A stretch of DNA of 64,000 nt from Candidatus Aminicenantota bacterium. GTDB taxonomy: Bacteria; Acidobacteriota; Aminicenantia; Aminicenantales; Saccharicenantaceae. Under the pieces are notes generated by a model that worked only from the letters and a program-made list of their open reading frames with translations, made no database searches and was not told the DNA's origin. Below are positions 33,581 through 41,685 of the stretch, in pieces. Position 1 is the stretch's first letter. Each line of letters opens with the position of its first letter. A program made the position numbers and the translations under genes. The DNA lies in assembly GCA_017999365.1 (NCBI GenBank), contig JAGNLW010000001.1:1062239-1126238 (forward strand), written 5' to 3'.

Positions 33581-34291
33581 ATGGAAAAGAACAGCCCGAG
33601 TGTCTGCGGCGTCTGCGGCCTGGTCAAGGATCCCGACGACATCGTCCCCGGCGGGGCGGTCCGCCCGGCCTTGGCCGCGCTCATCCTCAAAGACCACCCC
33701 GACTGGACGCCCGAGAGGACCATCTGCCGGGACGACCTCAATCGCTACCGGGCCCAATACGTCCAAGCCGCCCTGGAGGCGGAGAAGGGCGACCTGTCCG
33801 CGATAGAGTCCGAGGTCATCCGGAGCCTGCGCGAAGGCGAGGTCCTGGCCCGGAACGTCAACATGGAGTTCGAGGAGAGGCGGACGCTCGGCCAGCGCCT
33901 GGCCGACCGGTTGGCCGCCTTCGGGGGCAGTTGGAAGTTCATCCTCATCTTCATGGGCGTCCTCTTGAGCTGGATCGTGCTCAATTCCATCATCCTCGCC
34001 TCGCGCCGCTTCGACCCCTTCCCATTCATCCTCCTCAATCTCTTCCTGTCCTGTCTGGCCGCCCTGCAGGCGCCGATCATCATGATGAGCCAGAACCGCC
34101 AAGAGGCCAAGGACCGCCTCCGGGCCCAGCACGACTACCAGATCAATCTCAAGGCCGAGATCGAGATCCGCGGCCTCCACGAGAAGATCGATCACCTCAT
34201 CTTCAAGCAGTGGCAGCGGCTGCTGGAGATCCAGGAGATCCAGACCGAGCTCATGGGGGAACTGTCGGAGAAGATCCAGAACCGGCTCTGA
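33581..34291 (+). CDS. DUF1003 membrane protein
   Basis: A 236 aa protein; ATG 33581 fits the promoter and ribosome site. The N-terminus has a Cys-x2-Cys pair (CGVCGLVKDPDDI) that may bind metal. The DUF1003 core (about 100-200) has TLGQRLADRLAAFGGSWKFI, two TM helices (ILIFMGVLLSWIVLNSIIL and PFPFILLNLFLSCLAALQAP) and the diagnostic IIMMSQNRQEAKDRLRAQHD and YQINLKAEIEI. The C-terminus is a charged helix. DUF1003 proteins are widespread inner-membrane proteins of unknown role. The gene is monocistronic, converging on the anti-sigma gene. Confidence 0.88.
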   Translation: MEKNSPSVCGVCGLVKDPDDIVPGGAVRPALAALILKDHPDWTPERTICRDDLNRYRAQYVQAALEAEKGDLSAIESEVIRSLREGEVLARNVNMEFEERRTLGQRLADRLAAFGGSWKFILIFMGVLLSWIVLNSIILASRRFDPFPFILLNLFLSCLAALQAPIIMMSQNRQEAKDRLRAQHDYQINLKAEIEIRGLHEKIDHLIFKQWQRLLEIQEIQTELMGELSEKIQNRL

Positions 34292-34327
34292 CGGAGTCGC
34301 AGGAAGGTCGAACCGGCGGCCACCCCG

Positions 34328-34888
34328 TCAGAGGTCCTTGGTCCGCTCCCGGCGCTCGACCTTGATGTTAAGCCGGGCCTGCAGGTAATCGACGGCCGAG
34401 ACGACCGACCTCTCCAGGATGCGCCTTTCCCTCTCCAGGGACGATTCCGCCTCGGACAAAGCGCCGCCCAGGCCTTTGGGAGCCGCGGCGAGGGACTTGA
34501 GGGCCGCCCGGGCGGCGGCCCGCTCCGCGGGTCCGGGCGACGTCGTTCGCGGGCCGGGGCGGAAGACGAGGAAGGCCGCCGCCGCGACGACGATCAGTGT
34601 GCCCGCGGCCGCGGGCAGGGGACGGAGGAACGGACGCCGGCCGAAGCCTTCCCGCGCAACGTCCCGGCTCTCCGCCTTGTCCCAAGCGGCGTCGTTCAGG
34701 GCGAATTCGGGGACCGCTGCCAGGAAGGCGGGACGCTCCGCGGCCAACCGTTCCCGGAGGGAGGCCATGAACCGGGCCTGCTCGCGGCAGGCCGGGCAGC
34801 GCCCGGCGTGCCGGGCCGCCCAACGGGGCGGCGTTTGGCCGCGGTCGTCGGCCCTCGAGACCGTCCAACGGACGATGCGGCAGATCAT
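34328..34888 (-). CDS. Putative membrane anti-sigma factor (zf-HC2-like)
   Basis: A 186 aa protein. ATG 34888 overlaps the sigma factor stop as ATGA. The N-terminus carries a His-x3-Cys-x2-Cys motif (HAGRCPAC, about residues 28-35) typical of zinc-binding anti-sigma domains. One TM helix lies at about 93-111 (AAGTLIVVAAAAFLVF). The C-terminal part has charged helices (SEAESSLERERRILERS). By position and motif it should hold the ECF sigma factor inactive at the membrane; the signal is unknown. Confidence 0.75.
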   Translation of the reverse strand: MICRIVRWTVSRADDRGQTPPRWAARHAGRCPACREQARFMASLRERLAAERPAFLAAVPEFALNDAAWDKAESRDVAREGFGRRPFLRPLPAAAGTLIVVAAAAFLVFRPGPRTTSPGPAERAAARAALKSLAAAPKGLGGALSEAESSLERERRILERSVVSAVDYLQARLNIKVERRERTKDL

Positions 34889-35436
34889 GGTCGTTCTCCC
34901 TTTCTGAGGTTCGTCCGGGCCCGGTGGAGGAGCAGGCTCACGGCGACCCGGCTCTTGCCGACGGACCGGGCGATGTCCGCGACGTCCATGTCCTCGCCGT
35001 AGCGCAGCCACAGGACCCGGAACTGGCTTGCGGCGAGCGTCCGCGCGGCGTCCCACAGGCCGGCGGCGGGGCCCTCTCCCGCCGGGCTGACCGGCGCCGG
35101 ATCGGCGACGCCCCCGGCCGCCTCGGGCGTCAGCGGCACGGCCGCGACGCGCTTCTTCCTGTAGGAGCTGATGGCCAGGCGGGTGGCCGCCGTGTAGAGC
35201 CAGGTCGAGAACCGGTAGGCCGGGTCGTAGCGGTCGATGTTGCGGTAGAGCTTGAGGAGCGTCTCCTGGACCATGTCCTCCGCGTCCTGGTCGCTCCCGA
35301 GGCGCGGCCGGAGATAGACGAAGAGCCGGCGCTTGTAGCGGCGCGCCAGCTCGTCGAACGAACGGCGGGAGCCGGCCCGCGCCTCGCGGGCCAGCTCCTC
35401 GTCGGTCTTCTCTGCGATCGTCCCGGTCCCGGTCAT
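34885..35436 (-). CDS. ECF-type RNA polymerase sigma factor
   Basis: A 183 aa protein. Region 2 (about 25-95): FDELARRYKRRLFVYLRPRL, DAEDMVQETLLKLYRNIDRY, FSTWLYTAATRLAISSYRKK. Region 4 (about 130-180): ASQFRVLWLRYGEDMDVADI, ARSVGKSRVAVSLLLHRART. A proline/alanine-rich linker joins them. It directs RNA polymerase to an unknown regulon. It starts 13 bp after the secreted protein gene at 35450 and overlaps the anti-sigma gene by 4 nt. Confidence 0.92.
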   Translation of the reverse strand: MTGTGTIAEKTDEELAREARAGSRRSFDELARRYKRRLFVYLRPRLGSDQDAEDMVQETLLKLYRNIDRYDPAYRFSTWLYTAATRLAISSYRKKRVAAVPLTPEAAGGVADPAPVSPAGEGPAAGLWDAARTLAASQFRVLWLRYGEDMDVADIARSVGKSRVAVSLLLHRARTNLRKGERP

Positions 35437-35449
35437 GCCTCCCCCGGGG

Positions 35450-36367
35450 TCAGTCGATGCGGATCCTTTTGTGGTCCGACAGGAGGGCGGCGATGTCCTT
35501 GGAGGGCCGCTCGAAGTCGATCTTCACCGTCTGGCCGTCCAGCTTGACCTGGAGCCCGTCGAGCAACGGGGCGACCTCGGCCATCCCACGCTCGGCGCCG
35601 CCGAGGCGGCCCATGGCGATGAGCCCCTGGACGACGTCGGCCATGTTCTTGGCGCTCTCCGGCGACGCGGCCTTCACCTGCAGCCGGAGCGACAAGTTGC
35701 CCGTTTTTTCCTGGGCCATGAAGAACAAGCCGCTGGCCTGGTCGAGGACCTTGGACTGGCCCAGCTCCTTGCCCAGGGCGGCGAGGTCGGGCAGGACGCC
35801 GCTCAGGAAGGCGCCGGCGGGGACCTCCTTGAGCGCCGCGGCAAGAGGCGTGCCGGCGAAGGTCTTGGCCTTGCCGCCGGCGGTGTCGAGGACCTTCTCG
35901 AGCGCGGCCCGGCCTTCGGCGAAGACGAGGAGCCGGTCGTTGACGAACGCCCCGTACTCGTCGCTGCCGCTCGAGTAGAGCGTGTAGGCGCCGTAGGCCG
36001 TCTTCTGGCTGTCCTTGTCGGCCTCGGCCAGGGCGATGATGCCGGCCTTGTCGAGCGTGCCTTCGACGGCGAAGACAATGTTCTTGTCGTCGGGGCCCAA
36101 CCCGATCACGGTCACGCCCTTGATGTCCTTGGCCAGGTCCATCTTGAGCCAGCGGTCGATGTCCCGGCCCTTGATCTGGAACCTGCCGTCCTTGTCCAGC
36201 AGGCCGTAGAGCTCGGTCCCGACGAACTTCTCCATGTCGAGGTGGGCCACCCACTTGGCGCTCTCGGGCACGATGGACGACGGGATCGTGCCGGGGAACG
36301 CCGGGACGGAGACGAACAGGGCCAGGGCGATGAGGGCCGCTAAGAGGAGGGTGATTCTCTTGGTCAT
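35450..36367 (-). CDS. Secreted protein of unknown function, first gene of the sigma-factor operon
   Basis: A 305 aa protein. ATG 36367 is chosen over an upstream in-frame GTG because AAGGAG lies 6 nt before it and the signal peptide (KRITLLLAALIALALFVSV) follows. The mature part has repeating alpha/beta segments (AKWVAHLDMEKFVGTELYG, KGVTVIGLGPDDKNIVFAVE, YGAFVNDRLLVFAEGRAALE, AGAFLSGVLPDLAALGKEL), resembling acidobacterial secreted proteins that score residual activity per residue, but no family is certain. Being in front of the sigma/anti-sigma pair, it may be a target or sensor of that system (inference). Confidence 0.7.
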   Translation of the reverse strand: MTKRITLLLAALIALALFVSVPAFPGTIPSSIVPESAKWVAHLDMEKFVGTELYGLLDKDGRFQIKGRDIDRWLKMDLAKDIKGVTVIGLGPDDKNIVFAVEGTLDKAGIIALAEADKDSQKTAYGAYTLYSSGSDEYGAFVNDRLLVFAEGRAALEKVLDTAGGKAKTFAGTPLAAALKEVPAGAFLSGVLPDLAALGKELGQSKVLDQASGLFFMAQEKTGNLSLRLQVKAASPESAKNMADVVQGLIAMGRLGGAERGMAEVAPLLDGLQVKLDGQTVKIDFERPSKDIAALLSDHKRIRID

Positions 36368-36427
36368 GGGGAACTCCTTCACGGTTGATTCCTACGCCCT
36401 GTCATACGCTCCGGCCCGCCGGATGTT

Positions 36428-39037
36428 TCACTTACCCGACAGACAATCCAACCGGAGGGTCGTCCCCGCCTCGAGGACCGCGGGCTTCCGGAGGCCCTTG
36501 GCCGCGGCCTCGCCCAGGCGGAACGACCGCAGGCTCAGTCGGCCCCCGAGAACGGCCAGCTCGGCCATCCGTCCGCCGGCCTCGATCCGGCAGGTCCCCC
36601 AGGCGTCGCCGTTCGACCAGAACCAGGTCCCTTCGCCGGCCGCGAAAGCCATGGCCTGGATTCGGCCGTCCCAGGAGAACCCGGAGAGGGCGGGCACGGC
36701 CGCCCAGCTGGCCATGGCCCGGGCGTAATGGTGGCCGCACTCGGCCTCGTCGAAGGGGCTGCGCTTGCGGCCGTCGTAGCGGGCCCGGATGTCGCGGATG
36801 ACCTCGAGCCCGCGCGCGGTCTCGCCCTCGTAGAGCAGGCCGACGGCCGCGGTGTACTCGAAGCCGGTCATGACCTCGGTGAAGTAGGGGAAGGGATTGC
36901 GCGGCCGGCCCTTCGGATAGCTGGCCATGAGCAGGGCCGTCTCGTCGCCGAGGACGAACGAGCGCAGGCAGTTGAAATGGTCGAAGAAGCCCCGCTGCCG
37001 GTTGTATTTGAGGATGCTGGCCAGCGTCGTCTTGACGTGGGCCGGGTGGACGAGATAGCCGAGGCCGCAGACGTGGGCCATGTACTGGCCGACGAGCTGG
37101 TCGACGAGACAGCCCTGCGCCAACTGGTAGTCCGGCTCGGCGATCTCCTTGGCCCCCATGTCCAGGCGCAGGCTCGGGGCGACGTCGTCGACGCGCTTGG
37201 GCGGCACGACCCGGTGCTCGTAATATTCGCCGTTCCAGAGATTCGCGTCCGTCCAGGCCCGGCCCTTGGCGAAGAGACCGGCGCAGGTCTTGGCGAAGGC
37301 CTTGTCGCCGGCGCCCTTGGCCATCTCCTCGGCCGCCCGGAGCGCGCCGAGGTACCAGAGCTCCATCTGCGGGTTCGGGCCGTAGTATTCGACGTCCATG
37401 GTGTTGTGCTGGCAGCCTTCCATGACCCCGTCGCGGTCGGCGTCCCAGCCGCCCTCGATCCAGGCGAAGGACAGGGCCCTCTTCACGGCCGGCCAGAGCC
37501 GGCGGAGCCAGGCGCCGTCGCCGGACATCTTCCAATCGCGGTAGGCCCGCATGATCGTGCCCATCTGGCCGTCGGCGGCGGCCTTGCCGAACTCCCGGGC
37601 CCGGTCGAGGGGCAGGCGGACGCGGAAGCTCATCAGGCCCTGGTCGTCCGTCGCGGCCAGGAACTCGGTCTCGCGCATGGTCCGGGCCAGGGCGCCGAAG
37701 AGGAAGCCCGTGGCCTGCTCGTAGTTCCAGACGTGCGTGCACGACCCCCAGCAGCAGCCGGCGTTGTTGCCCGAGCCCTCGAAGCCGAAGAGCTTGCCGT
37801 CGGGAGTCCGGAAGCAGGTCTGGGTCCGGAGCGTGCTGAGATTGAACAGCGCGGCCTCCTTGACCTCGGCCGGGAGCGAACTCCCGGCGAAGGCCCGCAC
37901 GAACGCGACCGTCCGGGCCTCGAGCGCGGCGGCCCGCGCGGCGAAGTCCTCGGCCGCGGCCCAGGCCTCGGGCCAGCGCGTCGTGTAGTAGTTGCCGATG
38001 ACGTCCTCGGGCACGCCCTTGGGCGACCAGGTCACGCGGTTCGGGAAGTGCCAGGCGATGACGAACGAGGCCTCGGCGCTGCCGTTCGCCGGTACATCGA
38101 TCTCGACGGCGAGCGAGCCGAAGGGCATGTCCTCTCCGGCGGCCGGCCGGGGATCGAGCTTCCCGTCGACGGCGAAATCGTCCCAGAAGTCGAGGAGCGA
38201 GGTCCCCCATCCGGCGGCCAGCCACGAGGTCCGGCTCGTCCCCCGCGTTCCGGCCGGGGCGGCCAGGGCCATCGTGCCCCAGGCTTCGTGCTTGGGATCG
38301 ACGCCGGCCGAGGTCATGAAGAGGCCGCGCAGCCCGTCGGTGGCCCGGAACGCGTTGCGGTTCTTGACCGGGCCGGTCGTGACCGGGTCGCCCTTCCAGT
38401 CCTTGGCCGTGCCCGAGCCGTCGGCCCCGATGAAGTTGGGCAGGGTGCCGCACACGACGGCCTTGAGGGGCCGGGCCGTCTTGTTGACGACGACGAACCG
38501 GAGCGCCGCGACCGGGAGGCCGCTGGCCTCGGCGTCGCCGGGCACGAGCGGGTTCCAGCCCTCGACGCGGACATCGACGGGCGCGTCCGGGTCCGAAAGA
38601 AGGACCTGGCCGAGCGGGTAGGCGGCCGCGAAGGAGACGTCGCGGAAGCGCGGCAGGCCGTGGTTGACGGCCGTCGAGCCGTGCGAGGCTTCGTAAGCGG
38701 AGAGCGGCAGGGGCCCCTCGAGGACGCGGAGGAAGGGGCCGCCCGGCGCGTCGACGCGGAGGACGAAGAACGGGCCCGTCTGCTGTCCGCCGTACGGGAT
38801 GTATCCCTTGGCCGGGCGGTTCATGATCTCCCAATCGATGAGATTGCCCCGGCCGCCGAGCGAGACCGTGCCCGTGCCGATGCCGCCGAGGGGAAGGGCG
38901 ATCTTCTCGACGTGGTCGCGGTCGTACGTCCTCAGAACGGGCCAATCGGCCCGCCAATCATCGGCGGCCGTTGCAGGGATGCCGGCAGATACCAGGGAAA
39001 AGGCCAAGGCGATCAGGACACAGCGGGAACGCTTCAT
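36428..39037 (-). CDS. GH116 beta-glucosidase/glucosylceramidase-type enzyme, secreted
   Basis: An 869 aa protein with signal peptide (CVLIALAFSLVSAGIPATA) and GGAGGT before ATG 39037. The N-terminal domain (about 45-370) starts with IALPLGGIGTGTVSLGGRGN. The (alpha/alpha)6 barrel has nucleophile candidate Glu440 (THVWNYEQATGF) and acid/base Asp548 (CQHNTMDVEYYGPNPQM), matching Glu441 and Asp593 of the Thermoanaerobacterium GH116 enzyme. GH116 removes beta-glucose or beta-xylose, including from glucosylceramide. It is last of an operon with an esterase and glycerol kinase, 26 bp after glpK, which hints at glycolipid use. Confidence 0.92.
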   Translation of the reverse strand: MKRSRCVLIALAFSLVSAGIPATAADDWRADWPVLRTYDRDHVEKIALPLGGIGTGTVSLGGRGNLIDWEIMNRPAKGYIPYGGQQTGPFFVLRVDAPGGPFLRVLEGPLPLSAYEASHGSTAVNHGLPRFRDVSFAAAYPLGQVLLSDPDAPVDVRVEGWNPLVPGDAEASGLPVAALRFVVVNKTARPLKAVVCGTLPNFIGADGSGTAKDWKGDPVTTGPVKNRNAFRATDGLRGLFMTSAGVDPKHEAWGTMALAAPAGTRGTSRTSWLAAGWGTSLLDFWDDFAVDGKLDPRPAAGEDMPFGSLAVEIDVPANGSAEASFVIAWHFPNRVTWSPKGVPEDVIGNYYTTRWPEAWAAAEDFAARAAALEARTVAFVRAFAGSSLPAEVKEAALFNLSTLRTQTCFRTPDGKLFGFEGSGNNAGCCWGSCTHVWNYEQATGFLFGALARTMRETEFLAATDDQGLMSFRVRLPLDRAREFGKAAADGQMGTIMRAYRDWKMSGDGAWLRRLWPAVKRALSFAWIEGGWDADRDGVMEGCQHNTMDVEYYGPNPQMELWYLGALRAAEEMAKGAGDKAFAKTCAGLFAKGRAWTDANLWNGEYYEHRVVPPKRVDDVAPSLRLDMGAKEIAEPDYQLAQGCLVDQLVGQYMAHVCGLGYLVHPAHVKTTLASILKYNRQRGFFDHFNCLRSFVLGDETALLMASYPKGRPRNPFPYFTEVMTGFEYTAAVGLLYEGETARGLEVIRDIRARYDGRKRSPFDEAECGHHYARAMASWAAVPALSGFSWDGRIQAMAFAAGEGTWFWSNGDAWGTCRIEAGGRMAELAVLGGRLSLRSFRLGEAAAKGLRKPAVLEAGTTLRLDCLSGK

Positions 39038-39063
39038 GACGACCTCCAAGTTCAAAGGGACGC

Positions 39064-40542
39064 TTAGGCGGCCCGGGCTTTTCGAACGGCCGCCTGCCAG
39101 CCGGCGTAGAGACGGTCGGCCTGGCCGCGGGTCATGGCCGGGGTGAACTTGCGCTCGTCGACGGCCAGCCGCTCGATGGCCGCGGTCGACTCCCAGACGC
39201 CGGCGCCGAGGCCGGCGAGGTAGGCGGCCCCGAGCGAGGTCGTCTCGACGGTCTTGGGCCGGACGACCGGCACGCCGAGGACGTCGGCCTGGAAGCGGCA
39301 CAGGAAATCGTTGGCCGAAGCGCCGCCGTCGACCCGGAGCTCCCGGACCCGCAGGCCCGAGTCCTTGCGCATGGTCTCCAGGACGTCGCGCGTCGAGTAG
39401 GCCATGGCCTCGACGGCGGCCCGCACGATGTGGGCCCGCTTCGTGCCGCGGGTCAGGCCGGCGATGACGCCCCGGGCCTCGGCGTCCCAGTACGGCGCGC
39501 CGAGCCCGACGAAGGCCGGCACGAAGTAGACGCCGGCCGTGTCCGGGACGGAGGCCGCCGCGGCCTCCGATTCCGCGGCCGCGCGGACGAGGCCCAATTC
39601 GTCGCGCAGCCACTGGATGGCCGCCCCGGCCACGAACACCGAGCCCTCGAGGGCGTAGGCGGGCTTCCCGGCCGGGCCGCAGGCGACCGTGGTGACGAGC
39701 CCGTGACGGGAGGCCACGGGCTCGCGGCCGGTGTTGAGCAGGATGAAGGCGCCCGTGCCGTAGGTGTTCTTGATGGCCCCCGGCCGGAACCCGGCTTGGC
39801 CGAAGAGGGCGGCCTGCTGGTCGCCGGCGATGCCCATGACCGGGATGCCGGCCGGCAGCCGCCCCAGACGGACGGTCCGGCCGAACTCGCCCGACGAGGG
39901 CCGGACCTGGGGCAGGACGGCGGCCGGGACGCCGAAGAGGTCGAGCAGGTCGCGGTCCCAGCTGAGCTTGCGGATGTTGTAGAGCATGGTCCGCGAGGCG
40001 TTGGTCGGGTCGGTGGCATGGCTCGTCCCGCCGGTCAGCTTCCAGAGGACCCAGGCGTCCGGGGTGCCGAAGGCCAGGCGGCCCCGCTTGGCCCGGTCCC
40101 GCAGGCCTCCCCGGTCGAGGAGCCACTCCAGCTTGGTGGCCGAGAAGTAGGCGTCGACGGGAAGGCCCGTCCGGCGGCGCACGTTCCGGGCCAGTCCGGG
40201 CCGGGCGGCCAGCTCGCGGCAGCGGTCGGCCGTGCGCCGGCACTGCCAGACGATGGCGTTGGCGGCCGGGCGGCCCGTCCGCCGGTCCCAGAGCACGGTC
40301 GTCTCGCGCTGGTTGGTGATGCCGACGGCGGCGATGGCGCGGCCGGGGACGGTCTCGAGCGCCTTCTGGACCGTGCGATAGACGCTGCGCCAGATGGCCT
40401 CCGGGTCGTGCTCGACCCAGCCGGGGCGGGGGAAGATCTGCGGGAACTCCTCGTAGGCCGAGGCCACGGCCCGGCCCGTCCGGTCGAAGACGATGGCCCG
40501 GCTGCCGGTCGTGCCCTGATCGATGGCCAGCACCAGGCCCAT
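39064..40542 (-). CDS. glpK: Glycerol kinase
   Basis: A 492 aa cytoplasmic FGGY kinase, close to the usual length. It has LAIDQGTTGSRAIVFD at the N-terminus, PGWVEHDPEAIWRSV, GITNQRETTVLWDRRTGRP, DPTNASRTMLYNI (the FGGY signature Asp/Thr region), GIAGDQQAALFGQ, KNTYGTGAFILLNTG and the adenosine motif LRVDGGASANDFLCRF. It forms sn-glycerol 3-phosphate from glycerol and ATP. Its ATG is separated from the stop of the upstream esterase by a single base, so the two are coupled; GH116 follows. No glycerol facilitator gene is nearby. Confidence 0.95.
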   Translation of the reverse strand: MGLVLAIDQGTTGSRAIVFDRTGRAVASAYEEFPQIFPRPGWVEHDPEAIWRSVYRTVQKALETVPGRAIAAVGITNQRETTVLWDRRTGRPAANAIVWQCRRTADRCRELAARPGLARNVRRRTGLPVDAYFSATKLEWLLDRGGLRDRAKRGRLAFGTPDAWVLWKLTGGTSHATDPTNASRTMLYNIRKLSWDRDLLDLFGVPAAVLPQVRPSSGEFGRTVRLGRLPAGIPVMGIAGDQQAALFGQAGFRPGAIKNTYGTGAFILLNTGREPVASRHGLVTTVACGPAGKPAYALEGSVFVAGAAIQWLRDELGLVRAAAESEAAAASVPDTAGVYFVPAFVGLGAPYWDAEARGVIAGLTRGTKRAHIVRAAVEAMAYSTRDVLETMRKDSGLRVRELRVDGGASANDFLCRFQADVLGVPVVRPKTVETTSLGAAYLAGLGAGVWESTAAIERLAVDERKFTPAMTRGQADRLYAGWQAAVRKARAA

Positions 40543-40543
40543 G

Positions 40544-41368
40544 TCAGGCTCTCGGCCCGGCCCAGGCGGCGACGTCCGCGAAGATCTTCTCGCGCCCGAG
40601 GTCGATGGACAAGGCGTGGAGCATGTCCGGATACTCGACGAGGGTTTTGTCGGCTAGGGCGATCTTGGCGAAGAGCCGCCGCCCGGCCCGCTCGTCGACG
40701 AGGCGGTCGTCCCCGGGGACCAGGAACAGGACCGGCACGGTCAGACGCCGGGCCACGCGTCCAGCCCGGGCCTGGACCGGCAGGAACGCGCCCAGCAGCC
40801 GGAGGCTGGCGACCCGGATCTCGTCGGGCGAAGCATCCATGGTCCGGAGATAATCGGCGTCGCGCGTGACCATGTCCGAGGTGAAGGGCACGTCGACGGT
40901 CATCTTGGGAGCGAAGAGGCCGAAGAGGCCCAGCTTGAGGTAAGCGCTCAGGGGGAACTTCATGCCGTTCTTGAAGGCCGGGGCGATCAGGACGAGACCG
41001 GCGAAGGCCTCGGGATGGGCGCCGGCCAGGTCATAGGCGATGAGGCCGCCCATGCTCTCGCCGAGCAGGAAGACCTTCCGGCCGGGGAGGTCGCGGAGGG
41101 CGGTCTCCCGCAGAGCCAGGATGTCGCGGTACCAAACGCCGAAGGAATCGACGTGGCCGCGGGGCCTCTCCGGGGTCCGCCCGAAGCCGCGCAGCTCGAC
41201 GGCGTACGAGGCGAAGCCGCGGCGGGCCAGGTCGGAGGCCAGGAAGTCCCAGCGGGCCGAATAGCCCCCCAGCCCGTGGACGAGGAGGAAGACGGCCTTG
41301 GCCGAGTCCGGGGACGGCTCGGCGTCCCAGCGGCGGTAGAGAAAGTCGGTGCCTTGGAGTTCCTGCAT
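40544..41368 (-). CDS. Alpha/beta hydrolase, monoacylglycerol lipase-like
   Basis: A 274 aa cytoplasmic protein. LLVHGLGGYSARWDFLASDL (oxyanion region), nucleophile Ser in LLGESMGGLIAYDLA (GxSxG), acid Asp in LVPGDDRLVD and catalytic His in DMLHALS are in the right order for the Hydrolase_4 / monoacylglycerol lipase group, as are ELRGFGRTPERPRGHVDSF. It probably frees fatty acid from monoacylglycerol, giving glycerol for the kinase encoded 1 nt downstream. The transcript appears leaderless: TATAAT ends 6 nt before ATG and there is no Shine-Dalgarno. Confidence 0.88.
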   Translation of the reverse strand: MQELQGTDFLYRRWDAEPSPDSAKAVFLLVHGLGGYSARWDFLASDLARRGFASYAVELRGFGRTPERPRGHVDSFGVWYRDILALRETALRDLPGRKVFLLGESMGGLIAYDLAGAHPEAFAGLVLIAPAFKNGMKFPLSAYLKLGLFGLFAPKMTVDVPFTSDMVTRDADYLRTMDASPDEIRVASLRLLGAFLPVQARAGRVARRLTVPVLFLVPGDDRLVDERAGRRLFAKIALADKTLVEYPDMLHALSIDLGREKIFADVAAWAGPRA

Positions 41369-41374
41369 GGCCGG

Positions 41375-41383
41375 ATTATATCA
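41375..41383 (-). promoter_or_regulatory. Extended -10 promoter placed for a leaderless transcript (esterase-glpK-GH116)
   Basis: Minus strand TGA-TATAAT (41383-41375) is followed by only CCGGCC and then ATG 41368. A perfect -10 with TGn extension and no -35. Confidence 0.65.
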
Positions 41384-41413
41384 AAGCGCCGGCCCCGGGA
41401 GGAAGGAGGCCGC

Positions 41414-41442
41414 TTGAACGGGCGGGCGTTTCTTTGTATGAT
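41414..41442 (+). promoter_or_regulatory. Promoter of the small lysine-rich protein gene
   Basis: TTGAAC (41414-41419), 17 bp spacer, TATGAT (41437-41442). The start codon is at 41491 after an AGGAGG. Divergent from the leaderless promoter at 41375-41383. Confidence 0.7.
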
Positions 41443-41490
41443 AGGGGCCACATTCCCTTCAGGGGGAAGAATCCGGTATGAGGAGGTCTG

Positions 41491-41685
41491 GTGGCTAGAG
41501 GTAACCGAGCATTCAAAAGCGAAAAGCGGACCAAAGAGCTGAAAAGACTGAAGAAACAGGAAGAAAAGCGGCAGCGGAAGCTGGCCAAGCTGGCCAATCC
41601 CGAAGGCGAGCCCGAGGTCTTCTCGCCCGACGAGGCGCCGGCCGCCCCGCCCGCCCCGGACGATCCCGGACAGGAAACGACCTGA
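41491..41685 (+). CDS. Small lysine-rich conserved-type protein
   Basis: A 64 aa protein starting at GTG 41491, 4 nt after a perfect AGGAGG and behind a good promoter. The first 36 residues are a basic helix (ARGNRAFKSEKRTKELKRL, KKQEEKRQRKLAKLAN) resembling short basic proteins seen in acidobacteria and deltaproteobacteria; the tail is acidic and proline-rich (EVFSPDEAPAAPPAPDD). Nucleic-acid or ribosome association is possible but not shown. Its TGA overlaps the likely CTG start of the next gene, so the two are coupled. Confidence 0.7.
   Translation: MARGNRAFKSEKRTKELKRLKKQEEKRQRKLAKLANPEGEPEVFSPDEAPAAPPAPDDPGQETT

Noticed and set aside
36368-36382. GTG 36382 as the start of the secreted protein before the sigma factor.
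   Set aside because: It would place the AAGGAG ribosome site inside the coding sequence; ATG 36367 has ideal spacing.
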